Shown here: positions 7,239 to 14,570 of the stretch, piece by piece
Numbering within the stretch: position 1 is the stretch's first letter
How the letters are laid out: every line of letters starts with the position of its first letter
Assembly (NCBI GenBank): GCA_005878995.1
Contig: VBME01000017.1
Location: forward strand, 1-24,487
Length of the DNA: 24,487 nucleotides
Direction: 5' to 3'
DNA from: Methanobacteriota archaeon
GTDB taxonomy: Archaea; Thermoplasmatota; Thermoplasmata; RBG-16-68-12
The notes under the pieces: model-generated
Told to the model about the DNA's origin: nothing
Seen by the model: only the letters and a program-made list of their open reading frames with translations
Databases searched by the model: none
Program-made: the position numbers and the translations under genes

Positions 7239-8837
7239 GTGTCGAGCTACGGGGTGTTCCTCCCGGAGGCGATCCTTGTGGCGACCGCGCTCGCGTCCGC
7301 GGTCCTCGGCTTCGCGTGGCGGAAACGGCCCGAGGCGCTCTGGGCGCTGTCCGCGGTCGGCACCGGCGTCGCGATCTTCGTGACACTCGACATGATGGGC
7401 CTCGGGATCGGGCGCGCCTTGAACCTCACCGTTTGGCCGTCCCCGGTCGGCACACAAGGCGACTTCGCGGCGGAGCTGAAGATGAAGGTCGACACGTTCG
7501 CCCTCTTCTTCCAGCTGATGTTCGAGTTCGTCGCGTTCCTCGTCATCGTCGGGTCGCGCGGCTTCATCCGCCCGGAGGAACCCCACCAGGGCGAGTACTA
7601 CGCCCTCATGCTCCTCGCGGTCGTCGGGATGATGTTCACCGCGGCCGCGACCGATCTTTTCGTCCTCTTCCTCGCGTTCGAGACGTCGAGCCTGAGCACC
7701 TTTGCCCTCGTCGCATTCCGCAAGAAGGACAAGCAGGCGACGGAGGCCGCCGCGAAGTTCTTCATCATCGGGGCGGTCAGCTCCGGCATCATCCTGTTCG
7801 GCATCTCCTTGATCTACGGCATCGCGGGCACGACCTCGATCGGCGCGACGACGGACCTCGTGCGGTTGGGGAGCGCGGCCGGACTCAACCTCGCGAAGAA
7901 CCCCGCGATCGAGCCGCCTTTGATCATCGCGCTCGTTTTCTTGATCGCGGGCTTCGGTTTCAAGGTCGCCGTCGTCCCGTTCCACATGTGGGCCCCCGAC
8001 GTGTACCAGGGATCACCGACGACGATCAGCGTCCTTCTGACGTCGGCCTCGAAGAATGTCGGGATCGTCGCGTTGTTCCGCGTCTTCCTGATCGGCCTGT
8101 TGAGCGTCCAAGTGGACTGGGTCGCGACGCTCGCGATCCTCGCAATCGTGACGCAGACGGTCGGGAACGTCCTCGCGATCCCGCAGCGATCGATCAAGCG
8201 CATGCTAGCGTACTCGAGCATCGCCCAGGCGGGGTACATCCTCATCGCTCTCGCCGTGGGGGCGGTCGCGTTGACGGCGGGCGATCTTACAGTCCCGGCG
8301 GCGACCCGAGACCTCGCCGCCACGGTGGCCGTGTACGGCCTCGTCGGCGGCATGCTCCATGTCTTCGTCTACGGCGCGATGAAGGCGGGATCGTTCCTCG
8401 TCGTCGCGGGCACGGAGTCGCAAGGGATCGCGGACGACATCGAGGCGTACAAGGGCCTCAGCCGGCGCATGCCGTTCCTCGCGTTCTCGATGCTCGTGTT
8501 CCTGCTCAGCCTCGCGGGGATCCCACCCATGGGTGGGTTCTTTTCGAAGTTCGTGTTGTTCTCGAGCGCCGTGAGGGCCGCATCGTTCAACGAATGGTAC
8601 CTCGCCTTGGCGGTGGCCGGCGTCCTGAACAGCGCGCTCTCCTTGTATTATTACGCGCGCGTGATCTGGTACATGTACATCCTGGAACCGGAGCCCGGGG
8701 CGGCGAAAGTAGCGGCCCCCCGGGCGATCCAAGCATCCGTGTTCATCGCCCTCGCGATCGTCATGCTGACGGCAATCCTCGCGGTGTTCTTCCTCGGGTA
8801 CCTGACCGACGCGGGCCGCTCGTTCTTCGGGTTCTGA
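7239..8837 (+). CDS. nuoN: Complex I proton-pumping subunit NuoN
   Basis: This 532-residue subunit is the pump nearest to NuoJ/K/H. Visible family residues are Glu148 in LAFETSSLSTFALVAF, Lys242 in GFKVAVVPFHMWAPDVYQGSP and Lys272 in SASKNVGIVALF. The N terminus is short and hydrophobic, and length is slightly above E. coli NuoN (about 485). The start is GTG, placed by a GGGAGG site and by a 1-base gap after the nuoM2 stop. It is the last gene of the operon as seen here; a change of gene type and a new promoter follow at once. Confidence 0.95.
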   Translation: MSSYGVFLPEAILVATALASAVLGFAWRKRPEALWALSAVGTGVAIFVTLDMMGLGIGRALNLTVWPSPVGTQGDFAAELKMKVDTFALFFQLMFEFVAFLVIVGSRGFIRPEEPHQGEYYALMLLAVVGMMFTAAATDLFVLFLAFETSSLSTFALVAFRKKDKQATEAAAKFFIIGAVSSGIILFGISLIYGIAGTTSIGATTDLVRLGSAAGLNLAKNPAIEPPLIIALVFLIAGFGFKVAVVPFHMWAPDVYQGSPTTISVLLTSASKNVGIVALFRVFLIGLLSVQVDWVATLAILAIVTQTVGNVLAIPQRSIKRMLAYSSIAQAGYILIALAVGAVALTAGDLTVPAATRDLAATVAVYGLVGGMLHVFVYGAMKAGSFLVVAGTESQGIADDIEAYKGLSRRMPFLAFSMLVFLLSLAGIPPMGGFFSKFVLFSSAVRAASFNEWYLALAVAGVLNSALSLYYYARVIWYMYILEPEPGAAKVAAPRAIQASVFIALAIVMLTAILAVFFLGYLTDAGRSFFGF

Positions 8838-8876
8838 GCCGGCTCTTGCGGCTCCCGGCCCCCTCCCCCGCGAAGG

Positions 8877-8883
8877 CTTTTAT
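8877..8883 (+). promoter_or_regulatory. TATA-like box of the Y-family polymerase gene
   Basis: CTTTTAT lies about 30 bases before the ATG at 8911 in an otherwise GC-rich spacer, placing the predicted transcript start within a few bases of the start codon. Confidence 0.5.
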
Positions 8884-8910
8884 CCGTCCCCGGGCGCATG
8901 GGGAGGACGC

Positions 8911-10035
8911 ATGGGCTCTCCGGAATCCGGCGGTCGCGTCGTCCTCCATGTCGACATGGACGCGTTTTACGCCGCCGTCGAGATCCGCGAGAACCCGGCC
9001 CTCGAAGGCAAGCCGGTCGTCGTCGGCGCGGACCCACGAGAGCATCCTCGGGGCGTCGTCTTGACGGCGAGCTATGAGGCCCGCCAATACGGCGTTCGCT
9101 CGGCCATGTCGTGCGTCGAGGCGGCCCACCGCTGCCCTCAATTGGTGTTTGTCCCGCCCCATTTCGAACTGTACGGCCGAGTCAGCGGGGAGATCATGGA
9201 CACCCTCCGCACGTTCGCGGACCGGCTACAGCCTTCCGGGATTGAGGAAGGGTACCTCGATGTCACGATACGGAGTGGCGGCAACTATGCACGCGCCGAG
9301 GAACTCGCCCGTGAGATCAAGTCCGCGATTCGAACACGACATCGTCTGACCTGTTCGATCGGAATCGCGTCGACGAAAGCGGTGGCGAAAATCGCCTCGG
9401 ACATTCAAAAGCCGGACGGTCTCACCGTTGTGCCGCGGGATGCGGTGGCGGAGTTCCTCGCACCGATTTCCGTCCGGAAGATCTTCGGCGTCGGCCCCAA
9501 GACCGCCGAGCGGCTGAAGGAACTCGGCATCGAATCGATCGCAGACCTCCAAGAGTACAACCGCGAGGATCTCGTAGAGCTCCTTGGCGCCTACGGGGAA
9601 TACCTCCACGACGTGGCGATGGGCCGAGACGCGGAGGAGGTCGTCGAGCCGAGCGGTCCGCCGGAATCGATCAGCACGGAGATGACCTTCGAGCGGGACC
9701 AAGACGCCTACGACGCAGTCTGGCCGGACCTCGAGGCGATGGCGAAGTCGCTCCACGAGCAGCTCCTCCATGAGAAGTACGCGTACCGAACGGTGACCCT
9801 GAAGACGAAGTACTCCAACTTCGAGATTCGCACGCGCTCGAAGAGCCTGAGGATTCACACGACGGACCTCGAGCCAATTCTCATCCTGAGTCAGACGATG
9901 CTGAAAGAGGTCCTCGCCTCCGGTCGGAAGGTTCGCCTCGTCGGGGTTCGATTGTCGAACCTGCTCGAGCGCGCGGCACCGCAGACCACGCTGGCAAAGT
10001 GGACGACCGTGCCGGGCCCGCTCACCGAATCGTGA
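8911..10035 (+). CDS. dinB: Y-family DNA polymerase IV (DinB/Dpo4-like) with altered catalytic motif
   Basis: This 374-residue translesion polymerase copies past damaged bases. The N-terminal palm motif HVDMDAFYAAVE holds metal ligand Asp15 and the steric-gate Tyr20. The helix-hairpin-helix stretch FGVGPKTAERLKELGI is near 194-209, and a little-finger domain follows to about 350. The second catalytic motif, normally SIDEAYLD, reads GIEEGYLD (Gly110, Ile111, Glu112, Glu113). Glu112, encoded by GAG at 9244-9246, replaces the usual metal-binding Asp. The chain has no clear C-terminal PCNA-binding box that I can name. A GGGGAGG site ends 4 bases before the ATG. The rest of the fold looks intact, so I expect a folded protein with possibly changed activity. 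Its last 14 bases overlap the end of the convergent small gene. Confidence 0.93.
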   Translation: MGSPESGGRVVLHVDMDAFYAAVEIRENPALEGKPVVVGADPREHPRGVVLTASYEARQYGVRSAMSCVEAAHRCPQLVFVPPHFELYGRVSGEIMDTLRTFADRLQPSGIEEGYLDVTIRSGGNYARAEELAREIKSAIRTRHRLTCSIGIASTKAVAKIASDIQKPDGLTVVPRDAVAEFLAPISVRKIFGVGPKTAERLKELGIESIADLQEYNREDLVELLGAYGEYLHDVAMGRDAEEVVEPSGPPESISTEMTFERDQDAYDAVWPDLEAMAKSLHEQLLHEKYAYRTVTLKTKYSNFEIRTRSKSLRIHTTDLEPILILSQTMLKEVLASGRKVRLVGVRLSNLLERAAPQTTLAKWTTVPGPLTES

Positions 10036-10234
10036 ACCCGCCCGACACGACGATTTCGACCGGGATCTCCTCGAGCGTGCGCGGGACTGCGGCGAGGATC
10101 TTCGGGTTGTCGTCCTTCACGTAGACGCAGATGCAGTCCTTGCCCTCTTTCTGCGTGATCCCGACGCCGACGACCCCGGGAATGCGCATCAGGCGCGCTT
10201 CGTGCTTGCGCTTGACCGCCTTGGCCGTGAGCAT
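10022..10234 (-). CDS. Small conserved-looking protein, 70 residues, function unknown
   Basis: The protein begins MLTAKAVKRKHEARLMRIPG and continues with VVGVGITQKEG, CICVYVKDD and a C-terminal IPVEIVVSGGF. The alternating hydrophobic pattern suggests a small alpha/beta domain with two or three strands. A longer open frame runs to 10420, but its upstream part is Ser/Arg-rich and antisense-like, whereas the ATG at 10232-10234 has a TATA-like CTATATG 30 bases upstream, so I chose that start. The pattern GVxGVGI...CIxVYV resembles a small domain seen beside some protease-type proteins, but I cannot name a family. It overlaps the end of the polymerase gene by 14 bases on the opposite strand. Confidence 0.65.
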   Translation of the reverse strand: MLTAKAVKRKHEARLMRIPGVVGVGITQKEGKDCICVYVKDDNPKILAAVPRTLEEIPVEIVVSGGFTIR

Positions 10235-10260
10235 CGTCGGGACCCGGAACGCGCTCCTTG

Positions 10261-10267
10261 CATATAG
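10261..10267 (-). promoter_or_regulatory. TATA-like box of the 70-residue protein gene
   Basis: Read on the minus strand it is CTATATG, about 30 bases before the ATG at 10234. It sits in the 43-base gap after the membrane protein gene. Confidence 0.5.
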
Positions 10268-10277
10268 GGGCTGTAAG

Positions 10278-10694
10278 TCAGAACAGACGTTTCTGTCTGC
10301 GCCACAGGACAAGAGCGACCAGGAAGATCGCGACGAGAGCCCAGAAGCCGAAAAGAAACACGATGAACTCAGAGGCCGAGAACGCAGGCCCCACCGAGAG
10401 GAGAACGGCGAGGTATCCAAGGCCCGCCCACATCAGGAAGATGAGATAGCCCCGGCTCACCGCTGCGAAGCCTCCCTGGATCGGCACAGCATGTTCCTCG
10501 CTGGCGTTTCGCACGTAGCTCAGGGTGACTAGGAGCATGAGGAAGACGAGGGTTTCCGCGGCCAGAATTTCCAGCGCGGCCTTCGACAAGGTGAGGGCGT
10601 ATGCAGCAAGGGCCGATCCCAATGTGACATGCGCCGACACCGCCGCGAGAAGGTACCTCGCATGCTTCCCCCCTCGCGACGCCCCCCAGGTCAC
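10278..10694 (-). CDS. Small membrane protein with four predicted helices, function unknown
   Basis: This 138-residue frame encodes four hydrophobic segments at about residues 14-36, 41-61, 82-101 and 108-130, separated by short charged loops and ending in the basic tail WRRQKRLF. The start is GTG at 10692-10694; an A/T-rich stretch (CAAATAGG on the minus strand, near 10723-10730) about 33 bases upstream could be its TATA box. I do not recognise the family. The regular helix-loop pattern is not typical of antisense shadows, which in this GC-rich sequence are rich in Arg, Pro and Ser, so I think it is a real gene. The same-strand neighbour downstream is the 70-residue gene, which seems to have its own promoter. 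Confidence 0.55.
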   Translation of the reverse strand: MTWGASRGGKHARYLLAAVSAHVTLGSALAAYALTLSKAALEILAAETLVFLMLLVTLSYVRNASEEHAVPIQGGFAAVSRGYLIFLMWAGLGYLAVLLSVGPAFSASEFIVFLFGFWALVAIFLVALVLWRRQKRLF

Positions 10695-10797
10695 CGGATC
10701 CCGTAGGCGAGACCCGGCTCATGCCTATTTGCCCGCGGCGTGGTGTAACAGGAATGGCGCTTCACGGAATAGATCCGCGGAGGCCCAGCGTCCGAGT

Positions 10798-12189
10798 TCA
10801 CGGCGGAGGCGGCCGGATGAAGCCGTCCTGCATGAGGGACTTCGTCTCGTCGCGGGCGCGGCGAATCATCTCGAGGGCTCCCTGATAGAGCTCGTCGCGG
10901 GTCTTCGTCACGCGGGCGATCCCCTGGCCCATCGCCTTCAGCCCGACCGCCGTGGCCTCCCGGGCGAACACGTCGATCTCTTCCATCGTCGGCACGATGT
11001 GGGTCTCGTCGAGCCCTTTTTCCTCCGCGACCTTGGCGAGTTCCTCCGCGGCCGCGATGCACATCTCGTCGGTGATCGTGCGCGCGCGCACGTCGAGCGT
11101 CCCGCGGAAGATCCCCGGGAATCCGAGGGAGTTGTTGACCTGGTTCGGGAAGTCGGAGCGGCCCGTCGCGATGACCCGTGCGCCGGCCTCCGCGGCCTCC
11201 CACGGCCAGATTTCCGGAACCGGGTTCGCGATGACGAACAAGATCGCGCCTTCCGCCATCGACGCGACCCACTCCTTCCGGATGACGCCGGGCCCGGGCT
11301 TCGCGGCCGAGATGACGACGTCGGCGTCCTTCATCGCCTCCGCGATCCCGCCCTCCCGGTCCCCGCGGTTCGTGACGAGGGCGAGCTCCCACTTCTCCGC
11401 GTAGGCGTTCGCGGCGGCCTCGATGTCCTCCCGGTGGCGGCCGACGATCCCCTTCGAGTCGACGAGGATGATGTGCTCCGGCTTCGCCCCGGCGGCGATC
11501 AGCAGTTTCGCGGTCCGGATGTTCGACGCGCCTGCGCCGACGAGGGTGATCGCGACGTCGGGGATCTTCTTCCCGACGACCTTCAGGGCGTTGATGACGC
11601 CCGCGAGGTTGATTGTCGCGGTCCCCTGCTGGTCGTCGTGCCAGACCGCAATCTCGCATTCCTTCCGCAGCCGCTGAAGGATGTAGAAGCACTTCGGCTG
11701 CGCGATGTCCTCCAGGTTCACGCCGCCGAACGAGGGGGTGATCAGCTTGACCGTTTCGATGATCTTCTCGGGGTCCTTCGTCGCGAGCGGAATCGGGAAC
11801 GCGTCGACGCCGCCGAGGTACTTGAACAGGAGCGCCTTGCCTTCCATGACGGGCAGGCCGGCCTCCGGTCCAATGTCGCCGAGGCCCAGCACCCGCGTCC
11901 CGTCCGTGACGATCGCGACCTGGTTCCACTTGTTCGTGAGGGTCCAGACCTTGTTCGGATCCGCCTTGATGTCGAGGCAGGGCTGCGCGACGCCGGGCGT
12001 GTACCAGATCGCGAAGTCGTTGAAGGTCCGAACGGGTACCCGCGGCACAATCTCGATTTTGCCCTGGTAATACGGATGGTATTTCGCGGACTGTTCCTTC
12101 GGAAGGTTCGCCCGGCGCAGGTTCTCCTCAACCTCATCCGGGGTCGGCGTCTTCACGGCCTTTTCGCCGGTCCGCTTCTTTGTGGCCAC
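10798..12189 (-). CDS. Malic enzyme (malate to pyruvate, NAD(P)-dependent)
   Basis: This enzyme oxidatively decarboxylates malate to pyruvate and CO2 in the cytoplasm. With the GTG start at 12187-12189 it has 463 residues, close to the short prokaryotic form. Motifs in order are IWYTPGVAQPCLDI, VAIVTDGTRVLGLGDIGPEAG, MEGKALLFKYLGGVDAFPI, NLEDIAQPKCF, VWHDDQQGTA, the nucleotide-binding VGAGASNIRTA, and FVIANPVPEIWP. The reading frame stays open a further 76 codons upstream, but that extension is unlike the family and passes through the probable promoter (TTTAAG near 12232-12241), so I reject it. A later GTG at 12154-12156 is a weaker alternative. No phosphotransacetylase domain is attached. 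Coenzyme preference cannot be told from sight. Confidence 0.92.
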   Translation of the reverse strand: MATKKRTGEKAVKTPTPDEVEENLRRANLPKEQSAKYHPYYQGKIEIVPRVPVRTFNDFAIWYTPGVAQPCLDIKADPNKVWTLTNKWNQVAIVTDGTRVLGLGDIGPEAGLPVMEGKALLFKYLGGVDAFPIPLATKDPEKIIETVKLITPSFGGVNLEDIAQPKCFYILQRLRKECEIAVWHDDQQGTATINLAGVINALKVVGKKIPDVAITLVGAGASNIRTAKLLIAAGAKPEHIILVDSKGIVGRHREDIEAAANAYAEKWELALVTNRGDREGGIAEAMKDADVVISAAKPGPGVIRKEWVASMAEGAILFVIANPVPEIWPWEAAEAGARVIATGRSDFPNQVNNSLGFPGIFRGTLDVRARTITDEMCIAAAEELAKVAEEKGLDETHIVPTMEEIDVFAREATAVGLKAMGQGIARVTKTRDELYQGALEMIRRARDETKSLMQDGFIRPPPP

Positions 12190-12231
12190 CTGAACACCGA
12201 AAAGCGACGGGCCGCTGAGACGGACGATGTC

Positions 12232-12241
12232 GCTTAAACTT
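12232..12241 (-). promoter_or_regulatory. Probable TATA box of the malic enzyme gene
   Basis: The minus strand reads AGTTTAAGCG, about 48 bases before the chosen GTG at 12189, leaving a short leader of roughly 20 bases. Confidence 0.4.
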
Positions 12242-12344
12242 TTGGTCCCAACTCGGTTGCGGTTTCGAAACGATTCGCTCGCGGTGCCGGAGATCGTCAC
12301 TTTCGCGCACCTCTCCTCCCCGAAGGACCATGTTGATCGGATGG

Positions 12345-12364
12345 TTTCGATAAGATTGTCGAAA
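12345..12364. repeat. 20-bp palindrome, copy 1 (upstream of the Cas2-like gene)
   Basis: TTTCGATAAGATTGTCGAAA has 6-base inverted half-sites TTTCGA/TCGAAA around an 8-base centre. It ends 12 bases before the ATG at 12377, so it covers the position where a TATA box for a leaderless transcript would be expected. That placement suggests promoter occlusion or autoregulation. Confidence 0.85.
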
Positions 12365-12376
12365 ACGGTGAGTCCG

Positions 12377-12688
12377 ATGAGTCGTCGATCAACGATGCGC
12401 CGGGTCCGGAAGGGCAAGGCTCACGGCCGGGAATCGGGGTACCTCATCACATGGGATGTGAACAGCGCCGATCGCATATCCGTCAATCGACTCCGCAGGT
12501 TCGTCTATGGTGACTCGACGCGGCACGACGGGAAGGAGTACCGCTACCGGGGGTTTGTTGAGAAAGACGGGGTTCGGTATCTAGGCCAATCCGTTCTGTT
12601 CGTCCGCCCTCACGCGCTCTCGGAAATCGTGGAGTTCCTCGCCCGTCACTCGATCGACCACGAAGTAACGGCCGCAACAGTGGGCTAG
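12377..12688 (+). CDS. Small Cas2-like (ferredoxin-like fold) protein, orphan
   Basis: This 103-residue protein has a basic N-terminal tail (residues 3-18, Arg/Lys-rich), then GYLITWDVNSADRISVNRLR, which matches the first strand and helix of Cas2 including the Asp that ends strand 1 (Asp27), and later LGQSVLFVRPHALSEIVEFL, which matches the Cas2 QxSVF strand and second helix. Between them lies an extra segment (about 47-68) that could form a beta hairpin. I chose ATG 12377; a GTG at 12368 is in frame, and the frame stays open to 12227 without family-like sequence. There are no cas genes or CRISPR arrays in the window. One copy of a 20-bp palindrome ends 12 bases before it and another begins 3 bases after its stop codon. 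VapD-like or other small nuclease families are alternatives; the function is not established. Confidence 0.65.
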   Translation: MSRRSTMRRVRKGKAHGRESGYLITWDVNSADRISVNRLRRFVYGDSTRHDGKEYRYRGFVEKDGVRYLGQSVLFVRPHALSEIVEFLARHSIDHEVTAATVG

Positions 12689-12691
12689 CGT

Positions 12692-12711
12692 TTTCGATAA
12701 TTTGATCGAAA
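12692..12711. repeat. 20-bp palindrome, copy 2 (just after the Cas2-like gene)
   Basis: TTTCGATAATTTGATCGAAA begins 3 bases after the TAG stop at 12686-12688. It could act as an operator, a recombination site or an RNA hairpin near the 3' end of the Cas2-like transcript. Confidence 0.85.
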
Positions 12712-12756
12712 TCAGGAGTGCGATTGGAGAACCCCACTCCGGGGCGGGCCCGACTT

Positions 12757-12776
12757 TTTCGATAATCCTGTCGAAA
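12757..12776. repeat. 20-bp palindrome, copy 3
   Basis: TTTCGATAATCCTGTCGAAA follows copy 2 after a 45-base GC-rich spacer. A lone TCGAAA half-site lies at 12784-12789. Confidence 0.85.
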
Positions 12777-12829
12777 TGGGACGTCGAAATCTCGTCCGCC
12801 CTCCGGGGGCCACGACGTGCGAACAGGCT

Positions 12830-12849
12830 TTTCGATAATTTAGTCGAAA
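12830..12849. repeat. 20-bp palindrome, copy 4 (just upstream of the metalloprotease promoter)
   Basis: TTTCGATAATTTAGTCGAAA follows copy 3 after a 53-base spacer. It ends 11 bases before the GTTTATC box of the next gene, the position of an activator site or upstream operator in archaeal promoters. The 203-base stretch 12689-12891 holds copies 2-4 and this promoter, and no gene that I can see. Confidence 0.85.
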
Positions 12850-12860
12850 CCGCCCTGAAG

Positions 12861-12867
12861 GTTTATC
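12861..12867 (+). promoter_or_regulatory. TATA-like box of the metalloprotease-like gene
   Basis: GTTTATC is centred about 28 bases before the GTG at 12892, the spacing expected for a leaderless archaeal mRNA. Confidence 0.5.
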
Positions 12868-12891
12868 AGCGGCCGTTGCCTCGAACGTGAC

Positions 12892-13626
12892 GTGCTCGTG
12901 GCGGTTGTCGATCGGTCGGGTCGGGGTGGCACGCGGAAGGTGAAAGCGGCGTTCGAGGAGGTCACGGAAAAGTACGCGGCGCACGGACTCGCGCTCCGAC
13001 TCCCGGTCACAGCGGAAATCGCCCGGATGGCGATCATGGGGGCGTCGAAGTCTACCTCGGATCGGCACACCCTTTTCGTCTCCGCGAGGGCCGTGGAGTC
13101 CGACCTGCTCGATGGCCTGATCGCCCACGAGATGGGCCACATGCTGCGGACGGAGGCCGGCCATCCTTCGCACAACTCCGAGGTGTTCGGTGCCCTTCAG
13201 CACGAGGTCAAGATTCCGCGGGCTGCCGAGGGGGCCTTCGGGCAAGCGTTCAACCACATCCAGGACGTGTACGCGGACGACTTGTCTTTCCTGGTCTTCG
13301 CGACGGACGGCAGCGACCGAGCGTACGAGTTCTTCGCGGCGTGGGTCGACGGGAACACGAGCGCAGGCGGGACGAACCGGTGGCAGAACATCGGCCTGGC
13401 CACGAGCAACGGGTTCGCGATCGGCAACCTCCTTCGGCACAAGCTCATCGCGTCCAACGACAAACTGTGGGATCTCGCGCGCTCGTTTGATCAGAAGTCA
13501 GGTTTCTCCCTCGTGGACGACCTCGCGGCCTTCTACGCGAATCTGCCGTCGGATCCCGCGCCCGCGGCGTTCGTCGGCGAGGTGAAACGCCTCGCGCAGC
13601 TCATGTCCCGAGCCGCCGCGACGTAA
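12892..13626 (+). CDS. HEXXH zinc metalloprotease-like protein
   Basis: This 244-residue soluble protein has the zinc motif HEMGH at residues 79-83, inside LIAHEMGHMLRTEAGHPSH. A second motif, NHIQDVYADD (121-130), resembles the (E/Q)DxxAD stretch that supplies a third ligand in several gluzincin-like peptidases. There is no signal peptide or membrane helix, so it should act in the cytoplasm. The spacing after HEXXH does not fit metzincins (no His at the +6 position). I cannot name the subfamily or substrate. The start is the GTG placed by the TATA-like box 28 bases upstream; another GTG lies 2 codons later. The last of four 20-bp palindromes lies just upstream of this promoter, so it may be regulated together with the Cas2-like gene. 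Confidence 0.78.
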   Translation: MLVAVVDRSGRGGTRKVKAAFEEVTEKYAAHGLALRLPVTAEIARMAIMGASKSTSDRHTLFVSARAVESDLLDGLIAHEMGHMLRTEAGHPSHNSEVFGALQHEVKIPRAAEGAFGQAFNHIQDVYADDLSFLVFATDGSDRAYEFFAAWVDGNTSAGGTNRWQNIGLATSNGFAIGNLLRHKLIASNDKLWDLARSFDQKSGFSLVDDLAAFYANLPSDPAPAAFVGEVKRLAQLMSRAAAT

Positions 13627-13637
13627 TTGCCGCAACG

Positions 13638-13644
13638 TTTAATA
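13638..13644 (+). promoter_or_regulatory. TATA-like box of the Mrp-type ATPase gene
   Basis: TTTAATA lies about 41 bases before the TTG at 13682, predicting a leader of about 15 bases that contains GGTGA (13674-13678), a possible ribosome site. Confidence 0.45.
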
Positions 13645-13681
13645 CCCGCGTCTCGCTGATTCGGACTCCTCCGGGTGACAC

Positions 13682-14557
13682 TTGCCAGAAGAGCTTGAGA
13701 CCGCACAGATTCCGCCCCACATCATGGCGGCGATGCGCGAGCGCATGAAGATGGCGCAGCGCATGTCCCGCATCAAACACAAGATTGTCGTGATGTCAGG
13801 CAAGGGCGGCGTGGGCAAGACCTCGGTGGCCGCGAACCTCGCCGTCGTGCTGGCCGAGGAAGGCCCGGTGGGACTCGTCGACGCGGACGTGACCGGCCCG
13901 GACATCGCCATGATGATGGGCGTCGAGGACGCCCACGTGAAGGCGACGGAAACCGGGATGGAACCCACCGTCGGGCCCGCCGGCGTCAAGGTCATCTCGA
14001 TGGCGCAGCTGATCGACCGGGACACCGCGATCGTCTGGCGCGGACCGCTGAAGATCAAGGCGCTCAAGCAGATGCTCTCCGATGTGGAGTGGGGGGACCT
14101 CGACTACCTGGTGATCGACCTGCCGCCCGGGACGAGCGACGAGCCGCTCAGCATCGCGCAGGAGATCCCTGACGCGGACGGCGCGGTCGTCGTGACGACG
14201 CCCCAGGACGTGTCCCTCCTCGATGTCCGCAAGTCGATTGCCTTCGCCAAGGCCGTCAAGATGGACATCCTCGGCGTCATCGAGAACATGAGCGGATTCG
14301 TGTGCCCGCACTGCGGCAAGGAGACCGCCATCTTCAAGGTGGGCGGCGGGGAGGCGGCCGCGAAGGAACTCGGCCTGCCGTTCCTCGGGCGCGTGCCGCT
14401 CGACCCGCGGATCGTGATTGGCGGGGATGCGGGCAAGCCGTTCGTGATCGAGCACCCGGACTCCGAAGCGACGAAGGCGTTCCGCGGGATCGTCAAGAAT
14501 CTGAAAGGCCGCCTGAAGGAAGCGAAGCCGAGGCCGACAGGTCCCCTCGCGAAGTAG
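13682..14557 (+). CDS. Mrp/NBP35-type Fe-S cluster carrier ATPase
   Basis: This 291-residue P-loop ATPase carries and delivers iron-sulfur clusters to apoproteins in the cytoplasm. The Walker A motif GKGGVGKT is at 40-47, followed by [16 protein letters not shown] and [14 protein letters not shown]. The cluster-binding CPHC (Cys208, Cys211) sits in [10 protein letters not shown], and a GRVPLDP segment follows. The start is TTG: an in-frame TGA lies just upstream at 13676-13678, and the first 30 residues resemble the helical lead seen in this family. A GGTGA site precedes it. Such a carrier would suit an organism with a cluster-rich respiratory complex, but no direct link is shown. It converges on the thioredoxin gene with a 13-base gap. 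Confidence 0.92.
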   Translation: MPEELETAQIPPHIMAAMRERMKMAQRMSRIKHKIVVMSGKGGVGKTSVAANLAVVLAEEGPVGLVDADVTGPDIAMMMGVEDAHVKATETGMEPTVGPAGVKVISMAQLIDRDTAIVWRGPLKIKALKQMLSDVEWGDLDYLVIDLPPGTSDEPLSIAQEIPDADGAVVVTTPQDVSLLDVRKSIAFAKAVKMDILGVIENMSGFVCPHCGKETAIFKVGGGEAAAKELGLPFLGRVPLDPRIVIGGDAGKPFVIEHPDSEATKAFRGIVKNLKGRLKEAKPRPTGPLAK

Positions 14558-14570
14558 CCGCCCTAGTAGG

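Noticed and set aside
8838..8860. Hairpin-like GCCGG...CCGGC after nuoN as a terminator
   Set aside because: The stem is only 5 bases with a 12-base loop and is followed by C-rich rather than T-rich sequence; archaeal termination usually needs a T tract.
12190..12417. N-terminal extension of malic enzyme in the open frame
   Set aside because: It would place coding sequence over the probable TATA box and palindrome copy 1, and does not look like the family.
12692..12849. Three palindromes with 45- and 53-base spacers beside a Cas2-like gene, resembling a CRISPR array
   Set aside because: The repeats are only 20 bp, A/T-rich and variable in the centre, spacers differ in length, and there is no cas1 or effector gene. 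Promoter or cassette sites explain them better.
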